From Psettodes erumei (taxonomy: Eukaryota; Chordata; Actinopteri; Pleuronectiformes; Psettodidae): DNA of 64,000 nucleotides. This document shows positions 23,013-35,894 of the stretch, piece after piece. The DNA is taken from positions 372,001 through 436,000 of the forward strand of contig JAFBJZ010000935.1 of the NCBI GenBank assembly GCA_016785225.1. The letters run 5' to 3'. Every line of letters starts with the position of its first letter. The stretch's first letter is position 1. The notes under the pieces were generated by a model. That model was given only the letters and a program-made list of their open reading frames with translations. It was not told the origin of the DNA and ran no database searches. The translations under genes and the position numbers were made by a program.

Positions 23013-24766
23013 GTAATAGAGGTGCTCACTCAGCTGGTGGGAAATCTGCCCTCTTCATCTCTTCATCTCTCCAGCCTCTCCCTTTCTCACTTTGCCCCCT
23101 CTCCTCTCTCGCCCAGTTATATCCATTTACCACCAAGCCCCGGCTCCCCTCTCCTCCTCCTCTTTCACACTCTGCATCACGCTCCCCCTCGCCTCCCTCC
23201 CTCCATCCCGCTCCCCACGTCGTACCCTTCGCTCACCATCTCCCCTGCCTCGCCGCTCCCTTCCTCTGTCTTTCACAGACGATTTAGGAAGTCGCAGCCT
23301 CTCCCTTCCATTTATGAAATTGCTTATGTTATTTCCTGCAGCCCCCCCCCACAGCTCTCTCTCATAAGTCTCAGTGGATGCATCCCCTCTCTCCAGATAG
23401 TCCACGCACGGCTCAGTCCTCCATCCAGAAAGCACACAGCTCGCTGGTCAATGCTCCGGGAAAAAAAAGAAAACCCAACAAGAATTTATCCGGAGGGTAA
23501 TATTCTCAGACAGCGCGACTACCTCCTGACATCAGGACCCCGCCATAACACTGAGCGTCCATTCTTAGTCCCCACCCGTGGCCTCTTGTTTACCTCGTTG
23601 CCCTCTGGCCACTGTGAAAAGGCACACGCTGCCCCATTTTTTTCCCCCGGCCGTCTTTTTTATGGCTTATCGCTATGAGTGTTTTCCAAGTGCTGGTGTC
23701 GTCTGAGAGATTTACAGGGCCTCAGAACATGCGCCCCCCCCTTTTTTTTTGCCACATACTAGTGAAATGCTGCACTTGTTTCATGGCTCTCAGGGAGGAG
23801 AGTCACTGCGATGTGGAATTATGCTTTTTACAAAGGCATTGTTGAACAACAGGGTACTTATACTTGTCTAAGTTTTTGAAGGAAGAAGTGAGCGGAAGTC
23901 TTCTCAAACGCTGGCATTCATTTGCAATATTCACTTTTCTTTGACCTCTGTCTTCGTCTCCACCATCTCCTGAGGAAGCTGCTTGGCTCTCTGGCCTGCT
24001 GTGTTTGCTCTTTAGCCGTCCACTCTGTCTGTCTGCCCGTGTGGTTGCTGCTGTGCGGAAAGCAGAGGTGGGTTTAGCAGCGGCCTGTTTCTGTTGCTGA
24101 GAGGTGAAGCGAAACATCCAAAATCAAGACAATGAGCTGGAAGACGCTAAAACGCTGAGCACTCCGATGTTACTGTGTGCGTCATCACTAGTCATTTGAT
24201 CCAGTGGTAATATGACATCATTACATCATTATTCAACATCACGTATGATGTGTTTACAGACGGTAATGCAAATTGATGCGTAAGCTGGCTACAGTAGCTA
24301 CCGAGACAAAACATGCAAGTAAAACATGGCTGCTCCCGGGCTTTGTGCTAAATTAGGCTAAAAGTACCCCCGTGTGACCACAATGAACATCCAAAGGACA
24401 TCCTTTAAAAAACCACCACCAACAACAACAATGCTGTGTTACGAGTGAAATCATCTTACTTTAAACAGCATAACCTTCATGAGCTGCTACCTTATTCACA
24501 GTAATGGGGCGTAGTGGAGCGGGATGAGCGAGCATGTAATTTTACGGCGTGGAAAGGCCCCCGTATGAGTAGTAACGCACAGAGGCGTGCGCACGCGAGC
24601 ACATACGAAGGTATTTTTCAATTCGGAGCGTGTTGTAGAGCAGAGCAGAGCAGACACAGGGAAGTCGGGAATGAGTGTCAAATGGTGAGGGGGGGAGAAG
24701 TCCAGGGGAAGCTCGATGGTGGTTGGCTTTCTGCAGGGATGGTAAGGGAAGGCGGGAGATTGAGTG

Positions 24767-24768
<2 letters not shown>

Positions 24769-24799
<31 letters not shown>
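24769..24799. repeat. (TG)n microsatellite
   Basis: Uninterrupted GT dinucleotides. Confidence 0.95.
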
Positions 24800-24801
<2 letters not shown>

Positions 24802-27800
24802 GTGTGGGATGGAGTGTGGCCTGTCCTTGTGCCTCCTCCACTCCTCTCCTCTCCTCTCAGCCTGTTTCTGGCTCATTACCCCCTCCGCCAGGCAGACTTC
24901 TCCCTGGGCGGCAGCGAAAAGAACTCTCCTCTCTCGCTCGACGAGCCGCAGCTCGAGCGCCGCCCCGCCCCCGCCGATATTAATCAAGGCGCGCTCTCCC
25001 TCCCCGGCGAGCTCCTGTGACGGACAGGCCGGCCCGGCGGCCGTCTCTCCTGTTGGCCCCCCCCACGCTTGCAAATGAGACGTCCAGCCTCGCGGAGAAG
25101 CAGACGAGGGGCAGGATATTAGAAAAGTTTCATCGGGAGGAAACTTTGTTTTCATTACACGGTCCGGTGTGATGGACTTGAGGGGTGGGTAATGTCAAGT
25201 GTGCTTGACATTGTTGCCTGGGTTTGTAGTTTCCTCCCATGTTGTGAGGTTCATTCAGTGTTGTGTAGTAGTATTATATAGAGAGGCAGTTAACACACTG
25301 CCCCCCACCACCACCATCAAAAACTAAATCCATTACTGAAACCTGCTTTTGCTGTGAAATTAATTTGAATACAGGGACTAAAACTAGACAAGAATCCATG
25401 TTTTGTTATACAATATATACAGCAGATCTGCAGGCCTCTATTTTTAGCCATGGCCAATTTGAGGAACAATCATATATTTTCTTCTATACATACTGAATTA
25501 CTCAATTTAATTTAATTTAAGTTGAGAGTTGTAAACTGACTCAACCCATGCTGGTTTTTTGAAACCCATATCTATAATATACAGGTTTTTAAATGAATTT
25601 AAACGTAAATGAATAACAACAAATTTTAAGGGGTAAGGATACCTTCAGTTTGGGTTTTATGATCAAGACAAATGCGAAGTGGCAGCCATGTTGAGAATTT
25701 AACATCTGTTGTGCAATTTTATATGTTATTCCTCATATGTAATGTGTCTGCGTCAAACTAATATCAGACACTCATGTAGTATAAATAATGTGTGAGAGGC
25801 TGAGCGATATAATGCTGAAACTGTGCCGTGTTTTGGGTTTATTTAAGTATTTGCAGCTTCTGTCCCTGTCCATGTCCGACGGCGAGCGGAGTCAGCTGAC
25901 TCTATCGTATTTATTACACGCTCTGGTCGGATCTGGCCTAAAGATATCCCAGCGCTCTGGCCCCTCCCCATCTTCCCCTCTTTGCCCTCTCTTAAAACCT
26001 GTGCCAGCTGACAGTCTGCCAGGTGTGCCCGTACCCAGGAGACAAACCCGGTGTCAGCGAGCGGAGCGGGCTCACGTCGGCCCGCCAAGAGAGACGAGGT
26101 GCCAGCTCGGCCGGCGGAATAACTTTCGGGGCGACGGAGAGGATCCCTGACGGCGGCATGTGTGACACGAGCTGGCCGCCTTCCCGCTCCTCGCGGCGAA
26201 GCTGTCGGCCCCAGCTTTGCCTTCGCACGCTGACTGGGTATGTGACCCGGTGTCCAAGTGACATATTCCCTGGCAGGGAGTCAGAATATGAAATGATCGT
26301 ATTATTCACGTCCTACCTTTGACTTTGCCTGTTAGCCGCGCAGCAGGCGGCACAGATAGAGCCGCAGTCTGGCAGTGCCGGTCCACCCGAGGTAGAACAT
26401 GAGGCGAACAAAAAAAGGCATCCTGGTAATGGAGCTCTGGCCTTGCATGTGTCTCTCATGTGTGTTGTTACGCAGCCTCGTTCAAAACAATGAACATCCG
26501 GCAAGCGCCTCTCCTGTGCTAATAGCTTAGCCGCCGCAACTATTGTGGCACCGTCTCCTGGGTGTTCCTCGAGTCTTCCTGTTCTGATGAGAGCAGCTGG
26601 ACACCGGGGAGCCTTCGTCTCCTTTTTTCAGGCAGACTATGCAATTTAAACCTGCCTTGGGCATGTAGATATTGGTCCCCGGCGAGATGGCTGAAAATTA
26701 ATGGAAATTGTTTTAGAGGAATCATTATTAACATTCTCCTCTGGATGCCCTTTTTGTCATCTCAGCCCCGTCGCCCCTCCTGTTTTATTCTCACGCTAAT
26801 TTATGCAGCCGTTGACATTCCTGTCGGTGTGCGAATGTGCCGGGAAACGTGAATAATTAGACTAATAATTAGTAATTGCTCCGTCTCTACACTGGGCATA
26901 TATTTTGGTAGCAGAAGAATATCAATCATGCATTTCTTATCTTGTTTGGCCGCTGTTTCCTCTCTCATGTCTGCTGTCGCCGTTTCTGTTCGAAGCATCC
27001 GGGATGTGATGCCTCTGTTGAAAAACCGCGGGTGCCACTGACGCGCAGGGATGAAGGTGTTAGACTTTCTCTCCTCGTGTCGTTCCCCTGGTGGAGAGGA
27101 CTTGATTGTGGTGTAGCGTGGCATAGCAGACTCACTCATCTCTGGAACCAGGAAATCACATTCCCTCACAAATACGACTCAATTTCACACCCCAAGCTGG
27201 ATTAGGGGGACTCCTCGCTCCGGGCCTGCACAGGAAAAAAAAGGGTAAATATCACCCTTGTTCCTGGTGCCGGAAAATCCGCTATTTAAATGGAGGAGTA
27301 ATATAAGTGACATTTTCCAGTTCATTATGCAGCCCCTGACCTTCACGATGTACGACTCGGATACTTCTCCGGCGAGAGGCAAGGCCTAGTTCCCCCTAAT
27401 GGGAAATGTTTGACCTTGTCAGGAACTGAGTAGGGGTCAGGGATGAAGGAGGCTGTGAACACCTACAACAATGACTCAGACCACTGTAACAGCAGTAAGG
27501 GCGGCGCTGAGTCAGCTCCGCACTGACTAAAAACCTGCGAATCTTACAGCCTCTTCACAGGAGTGAGTAAATAATCTATTTGCGTACTTTGGAAAGCGAT
27601 AACGCCTTTGATACATTATGTAAATATCTGATCTGCCGGGATAATCTATAACTGTCGAATGTGTATTACATCATCTGGTCTTCAGATTTCGTGTTTATCT
27701 CTGTTTGTGGCCGAACTGTTGAAGCTTATCGCAGACGGGTTCGACTAATCTTCAACTGGCTCTTTGCCTTCGCGTCCAACTGTACCGTGAAGACTCCTCA

Positions 27801-30800
27801 GGATCCCTGATAAATCCATCGCTCTCAGTCACCAAATGTAATAGAAAGTAATCATATCGGGAGCCTTTCACGGATTAGGCTGTTTTGAATGTGACTTATA
27901 ATCTCTCCCATTTGTATGAACTACAATGATGTGCACTGGGCGCCTGGCAGAGATAATCTTATTACCCAGTTGCCTTTTGTTTTCTGCTGCCTCGCTTTTA
28001 TTCTTTATTAAAACATTTTTTGCTGCGTGAAACATGCTAATTTGTGGCCGGGCATAATTGGGGTCCTCCCTTTTAAAAACCTCTCCCCTGTTCGGCAGAA
28101 GATTAGGAATTTCATCTTCGGGATTATGTATGGAGTACGGCGAAAGCCCATGAAACAGTCTTGCGTTCCATTACGTTTAAAGCCACTCAAGCTTATTAAT
28201 GTGAAAGGAGCATGTATTGTTTGCCGCATAATGCCATTGTCATGTGACAAAAAGGTGTCAAATGGCAGCTCCTTTGATTGATGGGATTGTTTGGTTGATT
28301 AGTCAGCGGCTGCGCTCCGCGGCTGAAGCTAATCAAACCGATCAGCTTTCAAACAGACGGAAAAAATCCTGATAATTCCCGTCCGGCGTACTTTCAGGAA
28401 CGTTAGAAATAGCCCAGCGATCGCGACGGCAGAGCTGTCAAATCGTCTGCACGGCTATAATCAGAACAGCGGCAAAACCGAGCTCTTGGACAAGCAGAAG
28501 GGAGAAAGCGAGGCAGATAAAACCCGGCGACTCGCTCAGGAATCCTCATTGATCACTGGTGGCTTTTCGTGAGCCTCAGATGTGGAGAGATCAGAGCTTC
28601 AATCTTACTATGAAATGATAGCTCACAATGTGAAATGATTCCCAGATCTGCCAAAAAAAAAAAAAAGAAAGAAAAAGTCAAAGAAAGCGCAAAGAGAATA
28701 TTCGGGTGTCAGTATTTCTGCCGCGTTCACCTAGGGGTCTAATCAGTGATCACACAGAAAACGGGGGAATCTCTTCCCCCATAATGGTGAGCAACTTTTG
28801 ATTTCGTGTCAAAACATATTTAAAATTTGAACAGTGCCGTCGTCGCCACGGCGTGCCGCGCTCTCCGCGGGGCCTGTCACGGGAGGCGTCGCGGCGCGCG
28901 GCTCCGATACGCGGGGCTCCTTTCATTTTTCCGTCTGACACGTTAAGTGTGATGCTACAAAGAGGTTTCATTTTAATTGTTTGGACAGATCACTCAAGGG
29001 GGAGCGGCTTTGATTCAGGGGTGTTGACAGAATAGGCACAGGCGTCGCTGGGTTGCTTCGGCGTCTGCCTCGCCAGTTCCGGCACCGCACCGTATTGATC
29101 GTGGCGGGCCGTTTACCTCGACCCGCACTTAAGCTAAAGGCCGGTCACTTTTGTTGTGAGGGGGGGGGGTCAGCTATGCTGCGCTGCTGCTGTGATGCAG
29201 AGAAAGAGCTCTTCTTTCTTTTCTTCTTTTTTTTGTTGTTGTTGGATTTGTGCACGAAAATCCATTCAGTCAAATCTGGACTTCCGATCAATTTTTAGTG
29301 GATAATCTTTCAGGGAGACGCGAGGAAAGCAATGCGGCGAGCGTGGCGACAAACAAGCCACTGATCTATAAGCACGGGTCCACTGTATGTGTAATATCTG
29401 TATTAAATAAGACAAATGGGCACTTGAGCTGCGCCGCGTAGGCGCTTTATGAAATATGGGCATACTTCGACGAAGCCCAGTGTGCGGTGAGAAATCACCT
29501 GTTGATGGCCCATAATGTAATAAAACATTCCTTTTGAATGGGCGGGAACCATAATGTCACACAGTCCATTAATATTCTCCTGCTGTGCCCCACGTCTCGG
29601 CTCCCCTGCTCTGGGTGGGGGGGCAGTGAAGGTGACGGACGGCGGGGGCGATGACACGGGAAAACAACTGCTCGCCCGCCCCCTCCCTTTCACTCACCTC
29701 CCCTCAACCCTTCAACACAACAGCCACAAATTACCCACTTTGCTCGCAATATTATCAGGGCTGATCGTTGCTGTCCATAATTAGAGTCTTAGTGTCATCC
29801 AGCCTCCATTAGGCTAACAATAGAGGCTTGGAACAAGGCCACTTTGGGCAAATAACATGTTGAGAACACTTGACTTTTCTGAAGAGATAGTGAAAAGCAT
29901 CTGAGGCCATCGCTGATCCACACAGCCTTGAACAGTTGGGTGGTGGTCGTCTCCGTTGCAGAAAACTGACATTTATATATAATATACACACACACACACG
30001 GCAGGATGGCAAGCAAAAAAAAAAAAACAACCAAAATCCCCAGATACACCCGTCTTCAGGCTCAAATGGTGACAGCGCTTCCCCCTCTCTGTGCTCGTAC
30101 TCCTGTGACAGCGACTCAAACACAAACATCGTCACACTTCACACTTGCAGCCTGGCGGAGCTTGCATTTCAATCACGCGGCGTAAGATCGCTCCTTCCAG
30201 GCGTACGGCGGCGGTGGGGGGGGCGAGCGCCCGGGCCCCGTTTGATCTCCGTCATCGCCCCTCTAAGACATCATTGTGTAACACTGTAAAAGCGGACGGC
30301 CTCGTGGAGCGGAGGAAATATCAAGGAAGTTATTCATAAATATTAGATAATATCAAAACAGCCGGTTGCTCTCAGACTCTGAGCTCCTGGGTCAAGCTTC
30401 CCACATCCTTTGATTTCTCCTCCTTCACTCAGGCCGAGCGGGGAGGATGAGTACGCGTTGAACCCCACCCCCACCACCCCCATTCCCCTGTTTAAAGACC
30501 TGGAAATCAAGGAAATGGGGGGTGGGGCACGTACAGTCCAATTCTGTTACTAATAAGACACTAATAAAGCACAAATCTTCTGTTTTGTTTCATTTCTGAT
30601 CAACACTTTTCATTATTCATAATTCTCTTGTTTTGATTACCGTCCCTAACGCGCCGCGTGCCCAACCTGAGGAGATTAATAGGCGCCGTTCTCCAAACTC
30701 TTCCTCCTCTCCTCCGGAACTGACACAAATTGGTGAAATATCGCTTTGATCATGCCTCCTGAACAACAAACAAAACACAAACCTAATTAGCCTAATTCAA

Positions 30801-32230
30801 AATCGTTCCAAATGCCTGTGTTTGTGATGAGAGCCTTCCTTCTCTGCGCCGTGGTTGAACAGAAGGCCGAGTTGGACAGGCGTCAGTGTTTTACCCCTGG
30901 GTATTCGCGCGCACGTGTGTGTGTGTTTGCACGCTAACAAAAAGTCCCCAATCGCATCACCTGACCTTTGACCTCACAATTGACAGGAGGTGTGTGTGTG
31001 GGGGGCATCAGTCCTCTCACCTCACGTATGCCTCCTCAAAGGGGAGCGAAGCTAACCTGCTTGAAGCAGACTTGCGGGCTGTAGTGGTTTTATGTGGGAG
31101 CGCACGCTCAGCTGACTCCTTTGTTGATGCTGCTCATCCCATCTGGGTAGAAATGTCAAGTGGCAGGGGAACGAAAAAGCCGTCTGATTTATTGCACCAC
31201 TGTTTTGTGTGTTTTTTTTTTTTTATTCCCACCCCAGTAAAACGTGGGTGTGGGGCTTGCTAATGTTCCCACTATAAACTGGATGAATAATCAAGTCACT
31301 GGGCTTATATTTTGACTTTTTATCATAGTGTTGATGATCGCATCAGCAAGCTTTTCTTTTTATAAGTTCATGAATATGCTAAGTCCACCATGAAATAAGC
31401 ACAGAGCTCGTCTTTTGCCGCCGTTGCCTATAATTTGCTGTAAAAGTCGATGCGTCGCATCGGCGTCTGTTTGCCAGTAGGGATTTTTTTTTCCTTCTTC
31501 TTCCAAGGGCAGCGATGTGCCAAAGCTGTACGGCATTTGAAGTGTTCACTTACTGCAAGCAGCATGGAGTCTACCTTGCAATGCTAGCGGATTAGCTCAC
31601 GTTGCCTCGCTAACATATGCAATGACTGCCGGCGAGCTCTTCCCCATTAGGTTGGCACATCAAAGGCGGCGGGAGAAGTTCTTCACAGGCAGTTAAAAGT
31701 GGGCTCAGTGTGGATCTTGTAAATACCGTCTTTGAGTCTGTGCCTCTCGGGGGACACTTCACACACTCCTCCAGTCAGGAGGAGGGAGGGAGAGGAGCGG
31801 CGACGAGGGCGGGGGTGATGTGGGGTGGGGTTGTTTCTGAGAGCCCACTCCCCTGTCACCATCAGGACGGGATCTGTGTGGATGAAGAAAATCACCCTCC
31901 TCTGCTCTCCCCTCCCGTCCGCGTCCCCGCTCTCATCCTCTTCCTCCTCTTCACACTTCACATGATAGCTTGACAGTGAAAGTAGAGCATGGCTGTTTTC
32001 TTTTGAGTCATGTTTTTCATAAGGCATAAATAGAGCATGCGGCGTCCCGGGAATTCTGTGATTCCGCGTTTCAGCGTACGGGCGGACACAATAGCATCCC
32101 ACTTTTCTCAAGTGTTGTTGAAAACATTTTATCCATCATAGGCGTTTGTAGGGCTCTGGCAAGGCCCTCAACTCCACAAGGAGCAGAAAGGAATAAGAGA
32201 TGTGTTTTGTTACCAGGCACATGAATGCGC
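24800..32230. other. gene desert rich in conserved-element-like blocks
   Basis: No exon was supported. Blocks at 26620-26950, 27590-28420, 29400-29830, 30540-30860 and 31270-31640 have high TAAT/ATTA density in otherwise complex sequence (for example AATAATTAGACTAATAATTA near 26850). Such clusters are typical of homeodomain-bound enhancers around developmental genes. They lie 4-9 kb upstream of the arid1b start, so arid1b is a natural target, but this is inference. Confidence 0.35.
27506..27516. promoter_or_regulatory. MARE/AP-1-type palindrome
   Basis: GCTGAGTCAGC is a perfect 11-base palindrome containing the AP-1 core TGAGTCA and matching the inner 11 bases of the Maf recognition element TGCTGAGTCAGCA. 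It sits beside a conserved-element-like block. Occupancy is unknown. Confidence 0.35.
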
Positions 32231-32232
32231 GT

Positions 32233-32270
<38 letters not shown>
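32233..32270. repeat. (CA)n microsatellite
   Basis: Uninterrupted CA dinucleotides. Confidence 0.95.
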
Positions 32271-32273
<3 letters not shown>

Positions 32274-32844
32274 TGCTATACTATACGCTCCCAAGACCAT
32301 CCTTGCCTAGTTTTGCAGACTGATCAATGCAAATGCTGTTATTTACCCAAGCCTGAAATGAAAAGACTACGGATCAATTTGATGCACTTCCATAGGGTGT
32401 TCTCACTGTAGCAGGCTGGCTTTTTGTCTCAGCTACAACACCCCCCCCACCACCACCACCACCTTCTACCCCTCAGCCGCCCACCCCTCATCTTAAACAA
32501 GACACCCCCCCCCAACATCACTAATGCAAAATATACTGCCATGCTGTCTCTCTCGAACACAAACCATCATCTGTGCATTCTCTCTCCGCATGCTATTTCC
32601 TTACAAACACACCCACAGTGTGACACCGGGGCTTCATCCATCTGAGCCGTGTGTGTGTGTGTGTTTTGGGCTGACCCACTTTCTGTGCTTGGCCGGGCTT
32701 GTGCTGCTGCTGCTGCTGTTCTCTGCTGTGCTGCTAGGGGGAGATCCCTGCAGACTCCCCGAGAACAGACTCCAGCTCACCTCCTGACAGACACTCACCA
32801 TGGCACGTTATCCCCCTGTGGATTGGAGACCTATGGCTCTCTGT

Positions 32845-32846
<2 letters not shown>

Positions 32847-32884
<38 letters not shown>
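32847..32884. repeat. (TG)n microsatellite
   Basis: Uninterrupted GT dinucleotides, about 100 bases before a CA tract on the same strand. Confidence 0.95.
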
Positions 32885-32886
<2 letters not shown>

Positions 32887-32979
32887 CAGGTACACCTTGA
32901 TGCAGATGCACAAATAGATACTCGCAAAAATGCATGCTTGGGGTGCACAGGATGTATACGGCATTGTTACCAGCATGCA

Positions 32980-32998
32980 TACACACACACACATGCAC

Positions 32999-33034
<36 letters not shown>
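32980..33034. repeat. (CA)n microsatellite, interrupted
   Basis: CA dinucleotides interrupted by TG and CG. With the TG tract at 32847-32884 it forms an inverted pair about 95 bases apart. Confidence 0.95.
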
Positions 33035-33038
<4 letters not shown>

Positions 33039-33217
33039 TCAAAGCACATACCATCCCAGATCTGTATATTTTTAATTCCATCCACCCTCCTCCGGCTCCT
33101 CCTCCTCTCTTCCCCATGTTTGTCTGGAGTTATTGTTTCAATCTTGCTGCATCAGGGGGCCCCTGAAGGTTATAAATTAAACATAAATGCAAATGCGCTG
33201 AGCCATTGCCCTCCTCC

Positions 33218-33272
33218 ACCCCCCGCCCCCGCCCCCGCCCCCTCCTCCTCCTCCTCCTCCTCCTCCTCCTCC
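33218..33272. repeat. (CCCCCG)n then (CCT)n repeat
   Basis: CCCCCG hexamer units pass directly into about ten CCT triplets on the + strand. Confidence 0.9.
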
Positions 33273-33279
33273 CGCACCC

Positions 33280-35140
33280 ACACCCATCCTCGCCATTCAA
33301 ACAGATCAGTGTGTCTGCGAATTAATAGGAGAACAGTGGGCTTTTTTTAATGAGCGAGAAAGGGAAATTAGAGTTGCAAAGCCACAGCGCGGCACACCCA
33401 GAGCTGCAGCCGAGGCAACGGCTTGAAAAGCCGGGGCGCCATCATAGAAAATGCTAATGCCCGAAGTCCCCGCGCTGTCAGCCTTAGCGTTGCTCTCGAT
33501 GAGATCAGAGCTGAGGCTTTGATCTGGGACGCTGATGGGAGCCCGAATCGTCACGTGCACAAAGTACAGAGAGCGAGAAGGGTGTGGACGAGGCTCGTCC
33601 TCATCAGAAAAGGTGCACTTAACCACGGGTGATGACAGCGTGACACACGGAAACGCTCCACCATTTGAGGAGATAGAGTTTTATCTCTACTCACGCAGCA
33701 GTGGCTTTCTGTCACCTCTGCGTTTGCACAGGATGTAAACGTGATGTCTTCTCAGGTTGTCCCATAGATAAATAGCCATCTGCTGGTGTTGATGCTATAG
33801 GCTGGGCCCGGGCACGCCGAACGCCGCGGAGACTTTGTAGTTGGACCATAACAGCGTTATAGCTTTTTATTCTCTGCCATATGGGCTCGTAAAGGCAAAC
33901 GGCAGGGAAAGGTTTCTGGGGATGTCACTTGCTTTTATTTGTCTCCAACGAGTCAGCGTTGAAAAAAGGGATTTGCTGTCATCACCTGAATTTGAATTTT
34001 CTTTTTTTCATGTGAAAAAAATCTCAAATTATGTATTATGATATTTCTTTCTTATTCAGCACTGCCCTGCTGAAACAAAAGGTGTGTTCCCTGCTTGTAT
34101 TGTTTTATACATTTTCTTTTTTTTAATTCCCTAACTTGTACTGACACTGTATCTCCAGTAGGGGTCTTCCCATTGTCATGAACGTGACTTCACAGTGAAT
34201 TATCCTCCACCATGCACACGGTACGAGGCGGAGTGAATCGCACCTGACCGTAAAGCAACAGTTCTCGCCCCTGCAGTCTTCATCACTGCTGCGGCCGTCA
34301 GCGTCGTCTTCCTCACACGCGTTCCCACCGCCGGTCGTCATCGTCATTACCGTGGCCATCCTCAGCTCAACTCTCATCCCCAAACCCCCCCCCCCCACCC
34401 CGCTTTCATCCGCAGCTCCCTCTGTTGATCAAATGCATCTGATCTCATCAAAGCGGACCCTCTGCTCATTCAAGTCCCGGCAGACAACCCGGGCTTCTTT
34501 ACTAAGCACTATTTTACATTCATGTTTGAATACCACTGATGGGGAGAGCATATCTTGTAGACTTTGGTTTTGTGTGGTCCGTACACCACAGCCGGGGTTT
34601 GAGTTCTTTCTTTTTTTGTCACTATCATTTCAGACAAGTTGGTCTCTGACAAAGTAAACCGACGGCAGGAAATTAAAGAACGTAGCCCTTTTAAGACAAC
34701 AATGAAGAATGGCTTCAATATTCATATTACATTCCTATGGGGACTTGTAGTGAGTTTATATTGACCTGATGGCACTGGGGCATTTTTCTTTATCTGCTAT
34801 CACACCGAGTGGTTCCGAGGAATATTATATAGTTGATAGTTTGAGACATTTCCACGGTTTTCCTCTTATTGCAGGAATGCTATGCGTCTTTGATGAGAGA
34901 GGGACATTATTCATGTTCAGTCTGAGAAGAAGTGACTGGTGGTGGATGGTGCAGCGGATGAACTCCACGGTGCACATATTACAACATTATAGCCGCTATA
35001 AAGTGTGATTACATTCTCATTCCGATGGCAACATTATTGCGCACAGCTTGTGGTTGCGTGTCCAACTCCTGTCAGAGCTGCAGAGAACTGGCTTGAGCCG
35101 AGGGACAGAGAGGGTGGGTTGAGGGAAAATCAGATCTGGA
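33280..35140. other. upstream flank of arid1b, no gene seen
   Basis: Noncoding. A TAAT-containing block is present at 34600-35040. GC and CpG content begin to rise at about 35140 toward the arid1b promoter. Confidence 0.35.
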
Positions 35141-35894
35141 TAACGCGCGTAAGAAACTCGCTCGGCCAAAGTTGTCGTCTCCCAGCGCGTTTTTTACACG
35201 AAGGAGCCGCGCGGAGTCCGTGTGGCGCGGCGTCGGTGCGTAATTTGGAACCGCACGATTTCCCCTGGCATCGATTGTTTAGAAATAAAACGCACCTTTA
35301 AACTCAGGAGAAGGACACGTTCCTTGAGCGTCTTGCGTCTAATTACTGGATGTATCTATATGTTATGATTAAAATAGGGGAATTTATGTAGCGCAACAAA
35401 TGCTGCCGAATCAGCGAGTCTCTGTGATTGTAAAATCTCCGTGCAAAGCGTCGTAAAAAGGAGCGAACACAGAGACACGAAATGCAGCGCGCGTAATGGC
35501 TCGCTACTCCAGTCCGGATTTTCCATGTGAGGCGCGCCGGAGCCCTGAGGTGGATAAGCTGGTAGAGCCCGCTCTCTCTCATGCCATGCTGGGCCACAAG
35601 GGCTCCGGGAGACGCTGCTACATATTACCGAGAACCGGGATGGAGGAGAGGCGGAGGGGGGACGAAAAAAAGTTTCGTTTAAACCTGGCAGAGAAACTCT
35701 CAACATGAAGCCTCACTGACGCCCCGTCTCACCACCACCACAGCAGCGCCAGCGCCACAGAACAGAGCTTGCTCTTCCACTCAATATATTTTTTCGCCTC
35801 CCAGCTCGTGTTTTCCTTCTCCTCTCGTGTTATTTTCTGTGCGCGAGGCTGGTCGGGGCTTGCTGTCACTGCGCGCTGAGATGTTGGAGTGACC
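35140..35894 (+). promoter_or_regulatory. CpG-rich promoter and leader of arid1b
   Basis: CpG density is high from here through coding exon 1. The leader contains several upstream ATGs: a 22-codon frame at 35640-35708, an overlapping 4-codon frame at 35705-35719, and a 3-codon frame at 35881-35892 ending three bases before the main ATG. The transcription start is not visible. No TATA box stands out, as expected for a CpG-island promoter. Confidence 0.5.
35881..35892 (+). other. 3-codon upstream ORF abutting the arid1b start
   Basis: ATG TTG GAG TGA ends at 35892 and the main ATG begins at 35895. Termination so close to the main start could favour or limit reinitiation. The effect is inferred. 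Confidence 0.5.

Larger units (their letters stand above)
18400..24760. other. gene desert; simple repeats and unique noncoding DNA
   Basis: The longer frames are low-complexity (Ser/Pro/Arg from CT- or GA-rich tracts) or lack splice sites. Blocks at 20990-21240 and 21590-21700 are TAAT-rich and conserved-element-like. Purine- and pyrimidine-rich tracts dominate 22750-23300. Confidence 0.3.

Noticed and set aside
22932..23678. 248-codon open frame on the + strand
   Set aside because: Translates purine- and pyrimidine-rich tracts into Gly/Glu/Arg and Ser/Pro/Leu runs; no domain.
24496..25155. 219-codon open frame on the minus strand
   Set aside because: It reads through a (TG)n tract and GC-rich filler, with His/Thr runs, no domain and no splice sites.
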